From: a virus
Length of the DNA: 64,000 nucleotides
Strand: one strand, 5' to 3'
IMG/VR virus record: IMGVR_UViG_3300030099_007533
Location: 39,547-103,546 of that record
The notes beneath the pieces are model-generated. The model saw only the letters and a list, made by a program, of their open reading frames with translations. It ran no database searches and was not told where the DNA came from. A program made the position numbers and the translations under genes. This document shows, one piece after another, positions 48,348 to 57,210 of this stretch (positions are counted from its first letter, which is position 1; each line of letters opens with the position of its first letter).

Positions 48348-48820
48348 CTCTTTAAATTAATGTAGTATGGAGAATTGTCGTTAATGCTGCTCATCAATGC
48401 AGCTTTTACTTGTTTAGTGTCTTGTGGGTGAATCATTTTTATGTTTTCAAAGCACGACATAACTTTTTTATCTTCTTCAGCCCAGTGCGAAAATCCAAGA
48501 TAACCGTAATCTCTATCTCTACCGCCGCCGATAAGTTTTACTGGAACTTGTTCGTGATCAATATAATTTCTAATAACTTCAAACGGACGATATATCAGGA
48601 AAGGTGTTATGGAATATACAAATGGTATTTTTCCCTCCATTGCCATACCTACAGCAGCACCTAACAATAGTTGTTCTGAAGAACCAACGTTCCAAAACCT
48701 GTTGGGGTAGTCGATCCTAATCCTATCCCACAGTCCGTAACCTAAATCTCCTGTTAATAGGATAATATTTTCATTTTTGCCCATTTCTCTATGAAGAAGT
48801 TTACTAAACTCTTTTCTCAT
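48344..48820 (-). CDS. Transketolase subunit, pyrimidine-binding (C-terminal) domain (158 aa)
   Basis: A short protein matching the Pyr domain of split transketolases: MRKEFSKLLHREM, LLTGDLGYG, FWNVGSSEQLLLGAAVGMAM (TPP-activating Glu), FSHWAEEDKKVM and IHPQDTKQV. The third transketolase domain is absent, as in some split forms. It overlaps the TPP-domain subunit by 17 nt. Two-subunit transketolases in sugar loci may transfer a two-carbon unit to make a branched or chain-altered sugar; here that is inference. Confidence 0.8.
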   Translation of the reverse strand: MRKEFSKLLHREMGKNENIILLTGDLGYGLWDRIRIDYPNRFWNVGSSEQLLLGAAVGMAMEGKIPFVYSITPFLIYRPFEVIRNYIDHEQVPVKLIGGGRDRDYGYLGFSHWAEEDKKVMSCFENIKMIHPQDTKQVKAALMSSINDNSPYYINLKR

Positions 48821-49439
48821 TTATTTCCCTTTTTGCCAGTTGGTAGTCTTCTTCTGACATTATATGATAATGTGCATTTAACCCGCTTAAAAATTCAAAT
48901 TGGTTTACACTTGTGTAAACCAAATTTATTTCAGGTAAAAATGTTTTTAACCTTTTTGATAAATAATCAGTATCCACGGCATCATAAGCAGCATACCCAT
49001 TAATGTTTACATATACTTTAATGTTTTTAAGATTATTCTCGTAAATAAATTTTAAACCTTCCCAAATAGACCCCTCAGCACACTCTCCATCGCTTATTAA
49101 ACAATATACCTCTCTACTTGGATCTGCCATTGCCCTGCCAATAGCAACAAGAAGACCCATACCAAGACTCCCAGTTGAGCAGAAAAGGTGATTTTCTTCA
49201 TCTCTGTGGGGGTGACCACCATGCTTTAGAAACAAGTCATTCGCATCAATCCCCTTATACTTTTCAATTACTGCGTACAGAGCGACGGCGCAATGACCAG
49301 ACGATAAAATAAAAATATCATCACTTTTCATTTCTGAATAAATTTTATCTATTATTCCCACACTTGAAAAATAAGAACCAAGGTGTGATAGTTTATTTTT
49401 GTAACATATATCGAGTATTCTTTCTTTTAGTCTTTCCAT
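48804..49439 (-). CDS. Transketolase subunit, TPP-binding (N-terminal) domain (211 aa)
   Basis: TPP-domain features: GSYFSSVGIIDKIY, LSSGHCAVALYAVIE, HGGHPHRDEENH, STGSLGMGLLVAIG and SDGECAEGSIWEG then VNIN, the thiamine-diphosphate and Mg binding run. I chose ATG at 49439 (MERLKERI); the track start lies further upstream in the GT2 gene. It overlaps that gene by 13 nt and the Pyr subunit by 17 nt. Together the two subunits form one enzyme. Confidence 0.82.
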   Translation of the reverse strand: MERLKERILDICYKNKLSHLGSYFSSVGIIDKIYSEMKSDDIFILSSGHCAVALYAVIEKYKGIDANDLFLKHGGHPHRDEENHLFCSTGSLGMGLLVAIGRAMADPSREVYCLISDGECAEGSIWEGLKFIYENNLKNIKVYVNINGYAAYDAVDTDYLSKRLKTFLPEINLVYTSVNQFEFLSGLNAHYHIMSEEDYQLAKREINEKRV

Positions 49440-50155
49440 CTTTTTTGCCACTCCTCTCTTATTATCATATCGTATTTTGTCTCTTCGCGATGCATACCCC
49501 ATGTACTCTGTTGTTCATTCCACCTATAATAATATCCCAGCCACCGTGGAAACGGATAAATAAAGATGTTTTGTTCTGCCATGGAAAAATAAAGATCATA
49601 ATCTGACGCACCTAAAAACATTTCAGAACGCCAGTTAATTTTTCCGTCGTCATATAGTGTTTTTTTTAAGACTATTGACGGAGTTGTAACTGGACATCCA
49701 CGGAACAACTTTTCTTTAAATTCTTTTAAATTTTTATATTGATGTCTGACAATATTTACAACCTGCGTGTCGGATTCTCTAACACAGTGTAAGGGGCTTT
49801 GCATAACAGAAATTTTGTCTGTCTTTGATAAGATATCAACAACATTTTGAACATAATTTTTGTCAATATAATCATCTGATCCAAGTATGGTAAAATAATC
49901 CCCTGATGCTATCCTAAGCCCCTCTTCTACAGGTTCTTGATACGAATGCCGGTAAATATTTTTCGCTTTGGACATTATTAACCGTGGAAATTTAACTTTA
50001 ATTTTTTCCACTATTTTTACTGAGCTATCAACGCTTTCGTTGTCAACAAAGATAACTTCTAAATTTTTATAAGTTTGTTCAAGCGCTGATAGGACGCACT
50101 GTTCAATCCATTTTTCACTATTATAGCACGGGATTATTATGGTAAACTTAATCAT
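49427..50155 (-). CDS. Family 2 glycosyltransferase (242 aa)
   Basis: Strong GT2 motifs: TIIIPCYNSEKWIEQCVLSA, VIFVDNESVDSS, and ILGSDDYIDKNYV with D-D for metal binding. The C-terminus contains LGASDYDLYFSMAEQ, an ED-like acceptor motif. Its 3' end overlaps the transketolase start. Acceptor and donor are unknown. Confidence 0.85.
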   Translation of the reverse strand: MIKFTIIIPCYNSEKWIEQCVLSALEQTYKNLEVIFVDNESVDSSVKIVEKIKVKFPRLIMSKAKNIYRHSYQEPVEEGLRIASGDYFTILGSDDYIDKNYVQNVVDILSKTDKISVMQSPLHCVRESDTQVVNIVRHQYKNLKEFKEKLFRGCPVTTPSIVLKKTLYDDGKINWRSEMFLGASDYDLYFSMAEQNIFIYPFPRWLGYYYRWNEQQSTWGMHREETKYDMIIREEWQKRWKD

Positions 50156-50156
50156 T

Positions 50157-51059
50157 TTATAAACTTAATAATTGTTTAACACGATTCACATATGTGTGAT
50201 TATTATAAACAAATTTTATATTTTTCTGTTTTAACAGATCTCTTTCTACTGGGTCCATTTTAACATATTTCTGTACCTCATTTAACATTTCTACCGGTGT
50301 TTTCACCAGCGGTACATTTGAAAAATATTTTTTTATCTGATGTATGTCATCAACTACCAGCAGACCATTTAAGCCAAGACTTTTAAAAGTCCTCTCGTTA
50401 GTATCTAACCCCAACTCTTGTTGGTATGCGTCATGAAGATTGATAGCAACTTTGCTGTTAGAGATTAATAAAGATTCAAACTCATGCGACACGCCTCTGT
50501 TTACAAAAAAGCCACACTTTAATTTTGAATTAATGAAAGGTTTCATCCACGAAGTTATTATTCTTCTTTTTTCATCAAAGCCATTGTTAGCCCAGCCGCC
50601 AACAAAACAGACATCATATTCAAATTTCTTATTTGTTTGTTTTTTATAATTAATATTATCGAAGGCAAGAGGGACAGTTTCAACAACACCCCATTCAGAA
50701 AAATATTCTGTTTGATCTGTCTCACAAAAAGTCCATTTTACAACATTTTGCAAAACTGATAATTCACTAATTAATTTTTTTGGCTTATCAAAAACAAAAT
50801 TTGGGTGACGACCCCAGTGACGTGCAAAATGGGTTGGTCTAACAAATAAAAATGTTTTTCTTGACCTCTTAAAAATTTCTATTGCTTGAGAATCTAAATC
50901 TGGATCTATTGCCATCAAGTAGAAATCTTCACCTTCTATCTCTGATAGATTTGTATAATACTGAGTATCATAACCCAAGCTTTGCCAAGCTGAGTTAAAC
51001 CCCTCGTATATCCACTTGCCCGCGTACAAAGGATGATATTTAACATAAACTTTTTTCAT
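50157..51059 (-). CDS. CgeB-like glycosyltransferase (300 aa)
   Basis: The C-terminal half has VAINLHDAYQQELGLDTNERTFKSLGLNGLLVVD, the E-R-x-F-x2-L-G-x2-G-x3-V pattern of the GT-B Glyco_trans_1_2/CgeB group. The N-terminal half carries Rossmann-like strands with DPDLDSQAIEIF. It overlaps the next CgeB-like gene by 20 nt, so the two adjacent genes may have arisen by duplication. Acceptor unknown. Confidence 0.75.
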   Translation of the reverse strand: MKKVYVKYHPLYAGKWIYEGFNSAWQSLGYDTQYYTNLSEIEGEDFYLMAIDPDLDSQAIEIFKRSRKTFLFVRPTHFARHWGRHPNFVFDKPKKLISELSVLQNVVKWTFCETDQTEYFSEWGVVETVPLAFDNINYKKQTNKKFEYDVCFVGGWANNGFDEKRRIITSWMKPFINSKLKCGFFVNRGVSHEFESLLISNSKVAINLHDAYQQELGLDTNERTFKSLGLNGLLVVDDIHQIKKYFSNVPLVKTPVEMLNEVQKYVKMDPVERDLLKQKNIKFVYNNHTYVNRVKQLLSL

Positions 51060-51969
51060 TTACAAAATCCAAAATCTGCTTCAAACGAACTCTTGTGTCA
51101 TGATCTTTTAAAAATCTTTTATAACCATTATCAGCTATTTTATTCATAACATTTTCATTTTTCAATAAAAATGTTATTTTTTTAAATGCCTCATCAGGGC
51201 TTTTAAAACAAATAATCTCGTTATCAATTTTAAAATGCCTCTCCAAACCCGGTGCGTACTCAGTGACTAAGAGAGTTTTTCCAGCAATAACCTCCGCCAT
51301 CCTCCCTTTAACTTGAAGAACTGGTGGTCTTGCATTAAAATTTTTACTAAAGTTTATCCCTATTTTTGATCTTAAAATTACATTTTTCATTTCATCAGTT
51401 GTTATCCCTGAGAAATGTTGAACATTGATTCCTTGATTTCTTAAATAAGAAATAATCTTATGCCTGTCTGAATGCAGTTGACCACAAAAGCTCACATCAA
51501 TATCCTTTTCAACATTCTGTTCAAATAACTCAGAGTCTGCGTGCCAAAAACCAGATATTACGTTTTTATACCCTATCTTTTTGTATTTTTCAACACAGTA
51601 TTCCTCTGGTGTTGAACAAAAATGAAAAAACCAACAAACTTTACTTGAAAAGTTATTGAATCTCCAAGCATCATCGCAAAACCAGTTGAATGTCTTTGTT
51701 AAATTATTTTTTGTTATATATTTAATATCATCCCAAGGCTCATAAGGGGTTAGTCTTGGGTCTCCTGTCATACAACAAAACAAAAGATCGGGTTTTTCCT
51801 CTTTAACCAAATCAATTAACGCTTGGCTTTGTTTTTCAACGGTGTCATAAAAAATAGTTTCATGCCCCAATTTAATAAAATTTTTATAAACATAATCATA
51901 AGAAATTGGATCAATAAAACGACCGTTTTTTGATGGTAAAGTTTTATTTGCTACAATTACAATCTTCAT
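51040..51969 (-). CDS. CgeB-like glycosyltransferase (309 aa)
   Basis: GT-B pattern: KIVIVANKTLPSKNGRFIDP, LLFCCMTGDPR, then VSFCGQLHSDRHKII and IGINFSKNF, followed by QVKGRMAEVIAGKTLLVTE with a nucleotide-binding Glu-rich segment. The closest family I can name is CgeB/Glyco_trans_1_2. It overlaps both neighbours, and is coupled to the GT4-like gene by ATGA. Confidence 0.78.
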   Translation of the reverse strand: MKIVIVANKTLPSKNGRFIDPISYDYVYKNFIKLGHETIFYDTVEKQSQALIDLVKEEKPDLLFCCMTGDPRLTPYEPWDDIKYITKNNLTKTFNWFCDDAWRFNNFSSKVCWFFHFCSTPEEYCVEKYKKIGYKNVISGFWHADSELFEQNVEKDIDVSFCGQLHSDRHKIISYLRNQGINVQHFSGITTDEMKNVILRSKIGINFSKNFNARPPVLQVKGRMAEVIAGKTLLVTEYAPGLERHFKIDNEIICFKSPDEAFKKITFLLKNENVMNKIADNGYKRFLKDHDTRVRLKQILDFVNEKSLC

Positions 51970-52823
51970 TCACTTTTTTCACTCATTACTGCAATAATTT
52001 CATCAACAACTTTTTTTCTCACAGATCTCATTTCTGATATTATTTCATCACCAGATTTTTTAAACCAATCCTCATATTTTGCGCCAACAAGCTGATTTGT
52101 TATGACTGTACAACCCATCATTTTTGCCTCTACGCATATCCTACTCAAAGTTTCAGGACTCCGAGGCAAGAACACCAGCCCTTTGTTTTTTGAAATTTTT
52201 TCTAAAAAATTGTAATAATTTTCGTCTTCTATTAGTTCGTAATTGTAATCATTCTTTTCACAAAATTTTATGGTTCCGTTTGTATTTTTACTATCCATCA
52301 CACAATTTAATATTGAATATGATTTTGTTTTTTTGTTTTTTGAAAGCTCTTTAATTTTTTCTAAATCTTCATCTGACCATAAATTTCCAGAAACATTAAA
52401 TGTGTTATTTAATTCAAGGTTGCTTTTAATAATTTTCTCTTGAAAACTACTTTGACAAATAACTCTCAAAGCATTTGTATAAAGTTTTTTATTTATAATT
52501 TTTCTTTTTGGCGCTTGGAAATTTGTATGAAAAGCTGGGTTCCTGCTTGCAAGATATTTGTGATCATGCTCATAAAGAATGTAATCGCCCTCATCTGCGA
52601 TTTGTTCAAGTAAACTTTTTCTAAGAAAGAGAAAATTTGATATAATCTTTAAATCAAAATAATTTTTTTTTAAAAAATCTGCACTTACTGACCGACAGTT
52701 AATAAAGCTTACATCATATCCAGCTTTTTTAAGCGAGTCTATTATTTCCTTGTCGTTATATTCTGCACCACCAAATTTAAGCTCACTTAAATGAAAATCG
52801 GAAATATAAAGTATTTTTTTCAT
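51966..52823 (-). CDS. Family 4-like glycosyltransferase (285 aa)
   Basis: GT-B architecture: ILYISDFHLSELKFGGAEYND at the start (the GGAE acceptor-side loop), then SYSILNCVMDSKNTNGTIKF and LVFLPRSPETLSRICVEAKMMGC near the C-terminus, the E-x7-E motif of GT4. It is shorter than usual GT4 enzymes (about 350-400). It overlaps neighbours by 4 nt on each side. Sugar specificity is unknown. Confidence 0.78.
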   Translation of the reverse strand: MKKILYISDFHLSELKFGGAEYNDKEIIDSLKKAGYDVSFINCRSVSADFLKKNYFDLKIISNFLFLRKSLLEQIADEGDYILYEHDHKYLASRNPAFHTNFQAPKRKIINKKLYTNALRVICQSSFQEKIIKSNLELNNTFNVSGNLWSDEDLEKIKELSKNKKTKSYSILNCVMDSKNTNGTIKFCEKNDYNYELIEDENYYNFLEKISKNKGLVFLPRSPETLSRICVEAKMMGCTVITNQLVGAKYEDWFKKSGDEIISEMRSVRKKVVDEIIAVMSEKSE

Positions 52824-54106
52824 TCAATTTCTTCAATAACGCTTAAAGATTTAAGCCACTCATCAACATTATATTCATCGTCATCATAAAAAGCCTCTAT
52901 AAAAGATTTGTAAATTTTTTCCTCTGTAAAAGTTTCTAAGACATGCTTTTTCAACTTCTTAGATTGACCTAAATAAAGTCCATAATTTTCGTAACACTGT
53001 CTTAAAGCAATTTGGCATGATCCCCAATTTGGAAATGCCCATTGGCTTTCAGGCTGTAAGACACTATCCCATACCGCCTCTCTTTGAATTGGCTTTAAAT
53101 CATAAGACACCTTTGTAAAATGTGGTCTTAATTTTTCTTTTCCTTTCTTATCCTTCTTTGGTGCGTAGAGAAAATCTTTTTGTCCACCCCAGTCATGTGT
53201 TATAACAGGCAGACCAACAGCGGCAGCTTCAAACAATGGAAGCCCATACCCCTCGCCGTGACCAAAGTTTATCATTGCCTTAATTTTTGGATGGGTATAA
53301 AGCGAGCTTAATTCTTCTTTGGTCATATAACCATGCAACAAATGAATTGAGCAAGTTCTATCTGGATAATGATTCAAAATTTGATTAATTCTTTTTTTAG
53401 TTTGTGCAAAATCAATTGTAGAACCGTCTTTAATAGATACCTTTAAAACCAGACCTACTTCTTCATCCTTAAATTCATCAATAAAATATTTTATAGTCCC
53501 CTCAATATTTTTTCTTGGTCCCCATTGTGCCACACAAAGAAAGTTAAAATCATTCTTTAATTTAAGAGTATCATGTACGCAATCTGATGGTTTAAGAAAT
53601 TCTTTCTCAACCGGATAATTAACTACGTCAACCGGCTTCTCCAAGCTTAATTTTACGTCTGCACCACTTGGATCCTTTGCGTCCCAAAGAGCGTTAACAA
53701 AACTTTGTTTTGAGAATTCAGATGGCACGATTATTTTATCAACAAAAAGATTTGCAGCCTCCAGCCAGTGAGGAGAGACCCTATCTGATTCAATCCCTGC
53801 ACAAACGCCAATATTTTCTGGGGCTGCTCGGTACTGTTTCCACTCAGATGGAATTGTAACCATTATTGTTGTATCAAAAGGCAAACGTTGTTTCATATGA
53901 GAATACGTTTTATTTATCAAATTATCTAATTCTTCTCTTTCACTGGTTTCCTCTGCTATCCAGCTTGTTGAACCCCAATTAACCGGATTAATAAAAATAT
54001 CAAATAAGTCTTCTCTACTTTTTAAAGCACGATACACCATTCTGGCGTGCTCACCATAACCAGATTGAGTTAGGATTGGTCCCACTAATAATACTTTCTT
54101 TTTCAT
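52820..54106 (-). CDS. Family 4 glycosyltransferase (428 aa)
   Basis: Typical GT4: VLLVGPILTQSGYGEHARMVY, then LCVAQWGPRKNIEGTIKYF (sugar-nucleotide loop), MINFGHGEGYGLPLFEAAAVGLPVITHDWGG (E-x7-E with glycine-rich loop). Full-length enzyme. Retaining transfer to a growing glycan is the usual reaction. It overlaps its two neighbours by 4 nt each. AT content is similar to the genes around it. Confidence 0.86.
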   Translation of the reverse strand: MKKKVLLVGPILTQSGYGEHARMVYRALKSREDLFDIFINPVNWGSTSWIAEETSEREELDNLINKTYSHMKQRLPFDTTIMVTIPSEWKQYRAAPENIGVCAGIESDRVSPHWLEAANLFVDKIIVPSEFSKQSFVNALWDAKDPSGADVKLSLEKPVDVVNYPVEKEFLKPSDCVHDTLKLKNDFNFLCVAQWGPRKNIEGTIKYFIDEFKDEEVGLVLKVSIKDGSTIDFAQTKKRINQILNHYPDRTCSIHLLHGYMTKEELSSLYTHPKIKAMINFGHGEGYGLPLFEAAAVGLPVITHDWGGQKDFLYAPKKDKKGKEKLRPHFTKVSYDLKPIQREAVWDSVLQPESQWAFPNWGSCQIALRQCYENYGLYLGQSKKLKKHVLETFTEEKIYKSFIEAFYDDDEYNVDEWLKSLSVIEEIE

Positions 54107-55374
54107 AGTTCTTCACTTCTCCAGTTTTTGTAGCTCTTTCTTTGATCCCACGAGCCGTGTTTTTCAACAACGTTAGTCATCAATTCTACCCACGACTTAT
54201 TGAATTCTTCAAAACTAAAATTATTAATAGCGTGTTGTCTTGCCAATAAGCCTAATTTAGAGCGCTCTTCTTTTTCCATGTCATACATTTTTTGCAATGC
54301 CTTCAAAAAATCTTCTTTATTGATTCTGTCTTCCATAACATATGGAACTAACTGTGAGCCTACCACTTGTTGTGAGCAGGGTTCAATCACAACACCAAAT
54401 TCATTTACACCGTCAGTTATCTGATCTTGGAGTCCACCTGTTCTTACAGCCACAGCGGGCGTCTCACAAGCAAGAGATTCTAAACAAGATAAGCCAAATC
54501 CTTCCGCATCTGATATGTTGACTGTAATATCCGCCATGTTATAAAGTGTTGCCATCTTTTGTGCATCAATTTTATCTCTTGAAAACAAAACTTGCCCCTT
54601 ATTCAAGCCCAGATCCTCTGTTATCTGCATTAAATCAGGACCATTTGGATCAGTCGGTTCTGTGTGCATAAGTAATACTGCCTTATCATCTCCGTTCCTT
54701 TCAAGAAATTCTTTAAACCAAAATATAAGAGTACCGCTGTGTTTGCGACGAGCATTTCTGCTATTAAAAAGAATAACAAAACGATCAGCAAGATTTCTAC
54801 CATCAGGACCTTTGTTCTCTTTCCTTAGTTCTTCTATTACTTCGTCTTCAAGCTTTTTAAAAACCTCAGTATTGACTGCATGTGGAATGTAATGGGACTC
54901 AACATTGGGTGCAACCGTTTTTACAATATCATCTGTAAGCTTTGAAATTGTTGCAATCACATCATTACTCTCATAAAACTTTTTATTAAACTTTGGGTAT
55001 GGATAATTGTCCCAAACATGATAGTAAACCATGGGGATATTTCTTCTGATTTCATTATCCATTTCCCACAACCAGCCCCAAAATCGCGGGTCTGTCATAA
55101 ACCAAAGTATATCAGGCTTTTCTTTCCATATAATAGAACGAAGTAATTCTTTTGTGCCAAATTGATCCACTGGTAAAATTTTCCATCTTTCGCCCCACTC
55201 TTCGGTGTGAATAAGGTTATGATGAGGGTGTTTTACTGCTCCGCCAAGCGAAAAAACATCAAACTTGTCACTTTTAAGAAGTGCTTCAATTACATATTTT
55301 GTTTGATTAGCAACTCCAGATGTGCTCAACGGCATGTCACCTAAAGTGAGCACTTTAATTCTTTTTTGTTCCAT
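54103..55374 (-). CDS. Family 4 glycosyltransferase (423 aa)
   Basis: GT4 features: LTLGDMPLSTSGVANQTKYVI, VILFNSRNARRKHSG and ITVNISDAEGFGLSCLESLACETPAVAVRTGGL, with the C-terminal E-x7-E motif. It is the first glycan gene in the direction of transcription, 5 nt downstream of the nuclease gene. The TTCAT-type start and upstream AAAAAAGAAT are unremarkable. The acceptor is unknown. Confidence 0.86.
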   Translation of the reverse strand: MEQKRIKVLTLGDMPLSTSGVANQTKYVIEALLKSDKFDVFSLGGAVKHPHHNLIHTEEWGERWKILPVDQFGTKELLRSIIWKEKPDILWFMTDPRFWGWLWEMDNEIRRNIPMVYYHVWDNYPYPKFNKKFYESNDVIATISKLTDDIVKTVAPNVESHYIPHAVNTEVFKKLEDEVIEELRKENKGPDGRNLADRFVILFNSRNARRKHSGTLIFWFKEFLERNGDDKAVLLMHTEPTDPNGPDLMQITEDLGLNKGQVLFSRDKIDAQKMATLYNMADITVNISDAEGFGLSCLESLACETPAVAVRTGGLQDQITDGVNEFGVVIEPCSQQVVGSQLVPYVMEDRINKEDFLKALQKMYDMEKEERSKLGLLARQHAINNFSFEEFNKSWVELMTNVVEKHGSWDQRKSYKNWRSEEL

Positions 55375-55379
55375 TTATT

Positions 55380-56156
55380 TTACCTGCAATGTTCGGTTTT
55401 ATAAAATGAACAGTACCTACAAGACAACCTGTTCTTAAAATATAAACCTTTTTCAACATTATAGACAAAATTATTTAAGGATTTAAGTGCATTTTCAGTT
55501 TTTTTATTGCCGCTTGTAACCCGAAAGATTTCAACGTTATTTTTCTTTGGTGTTCTCTTCAATAGACCGAAGTAGGTTTCTACATTATTTGGATTAATAT
55601 TGTGTTTTTGACAAAAATATTTTTTATACAACGTCAACTGATATGTCATTAACTTGCTCGATTTCTTTTGAGCGTTCCAACCCCAAGAACAAGTCTTCCA
55701 ATCTAAAATATGGTATTTCCCATCAGCGGTCTTTAACACCATATCAATGTAGCCCTTAAAATCAAGATCATCGCTTATTGGTTCTAATAACTCTTCTTCA
55801 GTTGCGACCACTTCATAGTCGCCAAATAGGTTCTGAACTGCTCCTTGGACCTGTGGCAGTATTGTTTTGCCTTGTGCCAGCATCTGTTCTGCCAATTCAT
55901 CATTGGGCTTTTCAACCTCTTTACGGCTTTCTGCAAATTGTTCAACAAAATAATTCTCTGGTTCTGCTTGTTTATTACCAAATAAGACGTTTTCACAAGT
56001 GGCGTGAATAGCTGTACCAAAAGCGGTAAACTCGTTGCTGGAATAAAATGGTACTTTATCTTTGTAGACGAGACGATATCTCCAGCCACATTCGCTAAAC
56101 ATTTTATAGCGTGAATAACTAATGTAGTCTTTTGTGTTCTGCGATGAGTTCTTCAA
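55380..56156 (-). CDS. PD-(D/E)XK nuclease with Cas4/AddB-type iron-sulphur cysteines (258 aa)
   Basis: Motifs: ISYSRYKMFSECGWRYRL (first Cys), GTAIHATCENVL (His), FKGYIDMVL (Asp), YHILDWKTC (D-x-K) and QLTLYKKYF (Q-x3-Y). The C-terminus has CRYCSFYKTEHC, giving the three terminal cysteines of an AddB/Cas4-like [4Fe-4S] cluster. This is a RecB-family nuclease; exact polarity and partners are unknown. It starts with TTG at 56156, with AGAGAAT upstream, and overlaps the 84-aa gene by 38 nt. It lies at the border between the DNA genes and the glycan locus. Confidence 0.8.
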   Translation of the reverse strand: MKNSSQNTKDYISYSRYKMFSECGWRYRLVYKDKVPFYSSNEFTAFGTAIHATCENVLFGNKQAEPENYFVEQFAESRKEVEKPNDELAEQMLAQGKTILPQVQGAVQNLFGDYEVVATEEELLEPISDDLDFKGYIDMVLKTADGKYHILDWKTCSWGWNAQKKSSKLMTYQLTLYKKYFCQKHNINPNNVETYFGLLKRTPKKNNVEIFRVTSGNKKTENALKSLNNFVYNVEKGLYFKNRLSCRYCSFYKTEHCR

Positions 56157-56373
56157 TTAAATTCTCTTTTGATTTACGCCAAGTTTTTATATCTAATTTT
56201 TTTGCTTCTTGGCGTAGTTCATTATAACTCATCTCAAAGAATTTTTCAAATCCTTTTTTCTTGTTGTCTTGTTTAAGTTTTTTCTTTTCTTCAGTTTTTG
56301 TTTTAACTTTTTCTTGCAGGCGTTGCATTTTTTCAACTAATACCTGTTCAAAAAGAATTCTTGGTTTTCTCAT
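56119..56373 (-). CDS. Small basic protein with SAP-like C-terminus (84 aa)
   Basis: The N-terminal half is a Lys/Glu-rich probable coiled coil (KMQRLQEKVKTKTEEKKKLK). The C-terminal YNELRQEAKKLDIKTWRKSK and following LIEELIAEH fit a SAP-like two-helix DNA-binding motif. Role inferred as DNA-binding accessory. It overlaps the nuclease gene by 38 nt and the metallopeptidase gene by 4 nt. Confidence 0.55.
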   Translation of the reverse strand: MRKPRILFEQVLVEKMQRLQEKVKTKTEEKKKLKQDNKKKGFEKFFEMSYNELRQEAKKLDIKTWRKSKENLIEELIAEHKRLH

Positions 56374-57017
56374 AGTATCACCTTTTCCTTTAATACTGGA
56401 CAGTCCTCAAGCATTTTGCCTTTACCGGTGAACAATAATTCTAATCCAACTGAAAAGTATTCGTCCATAGAACTAACACTATAACAAGTTGGAAATATTC
56501 CGACTATAAGCTGACTTAAAAGATCATAACCAACTTTCCTATTTAAATACCCATCAAACTTTCTATCAAAATTTGGGTTTTCAAAATATTGATGTGGTGG
56601 TAAGTCTATACCACTGGATCTCATCTTATGATACAGTTTATTTCTCTTTGACAAAAATTCTTTTTTAAGTTCACCGTCACCAAACACTTGATTATAGTTT
56701 TTTGTAATGTAAGCGTGTGCAAGTTCGTGTACAAGAGTAGAGAATAAATCGTCTTCATCTTCTTTGTTGGTTAGATAAATAACATCATTTGCTGCCTTTC
56801 CAACATATTCTGGACTTAGATAAAAGTCTCCAAATATAATTTTATTGACAGAATTAACTAAGTTATTAGGCAGCTTATTAAATTTATTTTTTAAAAATTT
56901 TTCAACATCAAAATTAGGTTCTTCACCAATCTGAACTTTGACGCCATTAACAGTGAAGCCGTTATTTATTTTTGCGCTTTTTGCTTTTTTTCTTATGTAC
57001 TGTGCTTTGTTGTCCAT
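56370..57017 (-). CDS. SprT-like zinc metallopeptidase (215 aa)
   Basis: Contains TLVHELAHAYITK, an H-E-x2-H zinc-binding motif, followed by a helical region with Lys. I took ATG 57017 (MDNKAQ) rather than the upstream GTG. SprT-like proteins process DNA-protein crosslinks in hosts; a phage role in DNA metabolism or lysis is possible. There is no signal peptide. It overlaps the 82-aa gene by 56 nt and the SAP-like gene by 4 nt. Confidence 0.68.
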   Translation of the reverse strand: MDNKAQYIRKKAKSAKINNGFTVNGVKVQIGEEPNFDVEKFLKNKFNKLPNNLVNSVNKIIFGDFYLSPEYVGKAANDVIYLTNKEDEDDLFSTLVHELAHAYITKNYNQVFGDGELKKEFLSKRNKLYHKMRSSGIDLPPHQYFENPNFDRKFDGYLNRKVGYDLLSQLIVGIFPTCYSVSSMDEYFSVGLELLFTGKGKMLEDCPVLKEKVIL

Positions 57018-57210
57018 ATTTCTTTTTAACACTGTTTACATCATCAAGTGCTTGCTCATAGCCTCTGATGTAGTTCTCCTCTGCTACCATAAGTAGAAAC
57101 TCAGGAAACTCTTCTGCTAAAGTTTCTACAACCATATCAACGGTTACATCATCAGTATCTGGATTATGTTTATTTCCAACATAATCAATCATATATTCTT
57201 TTAAATTCAT
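56962..57210 (-). CDS. Hypothetical protein (82 aa)
   Basis: An acidic N-terminal half (DTDDVTVDMVVETLAEEFPE) and a strongly basic C-terminus (HKKKSKKRKNK). No family recognised. The start overlaps the PhoH stop by one base, and the 3' end overlaps the metallopeptidase gene. The lysine-rich tail could contact nucleic acid. Confidence 0.48.
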   Translation of the reverse strand: MNLKEYMIDYVGNKHNPDTDDVTVDMVVETLAEEFPEFLLMVAEENYIRGYEQALDDVNSVKKKYGQQSTVHKKKSKKRKNK

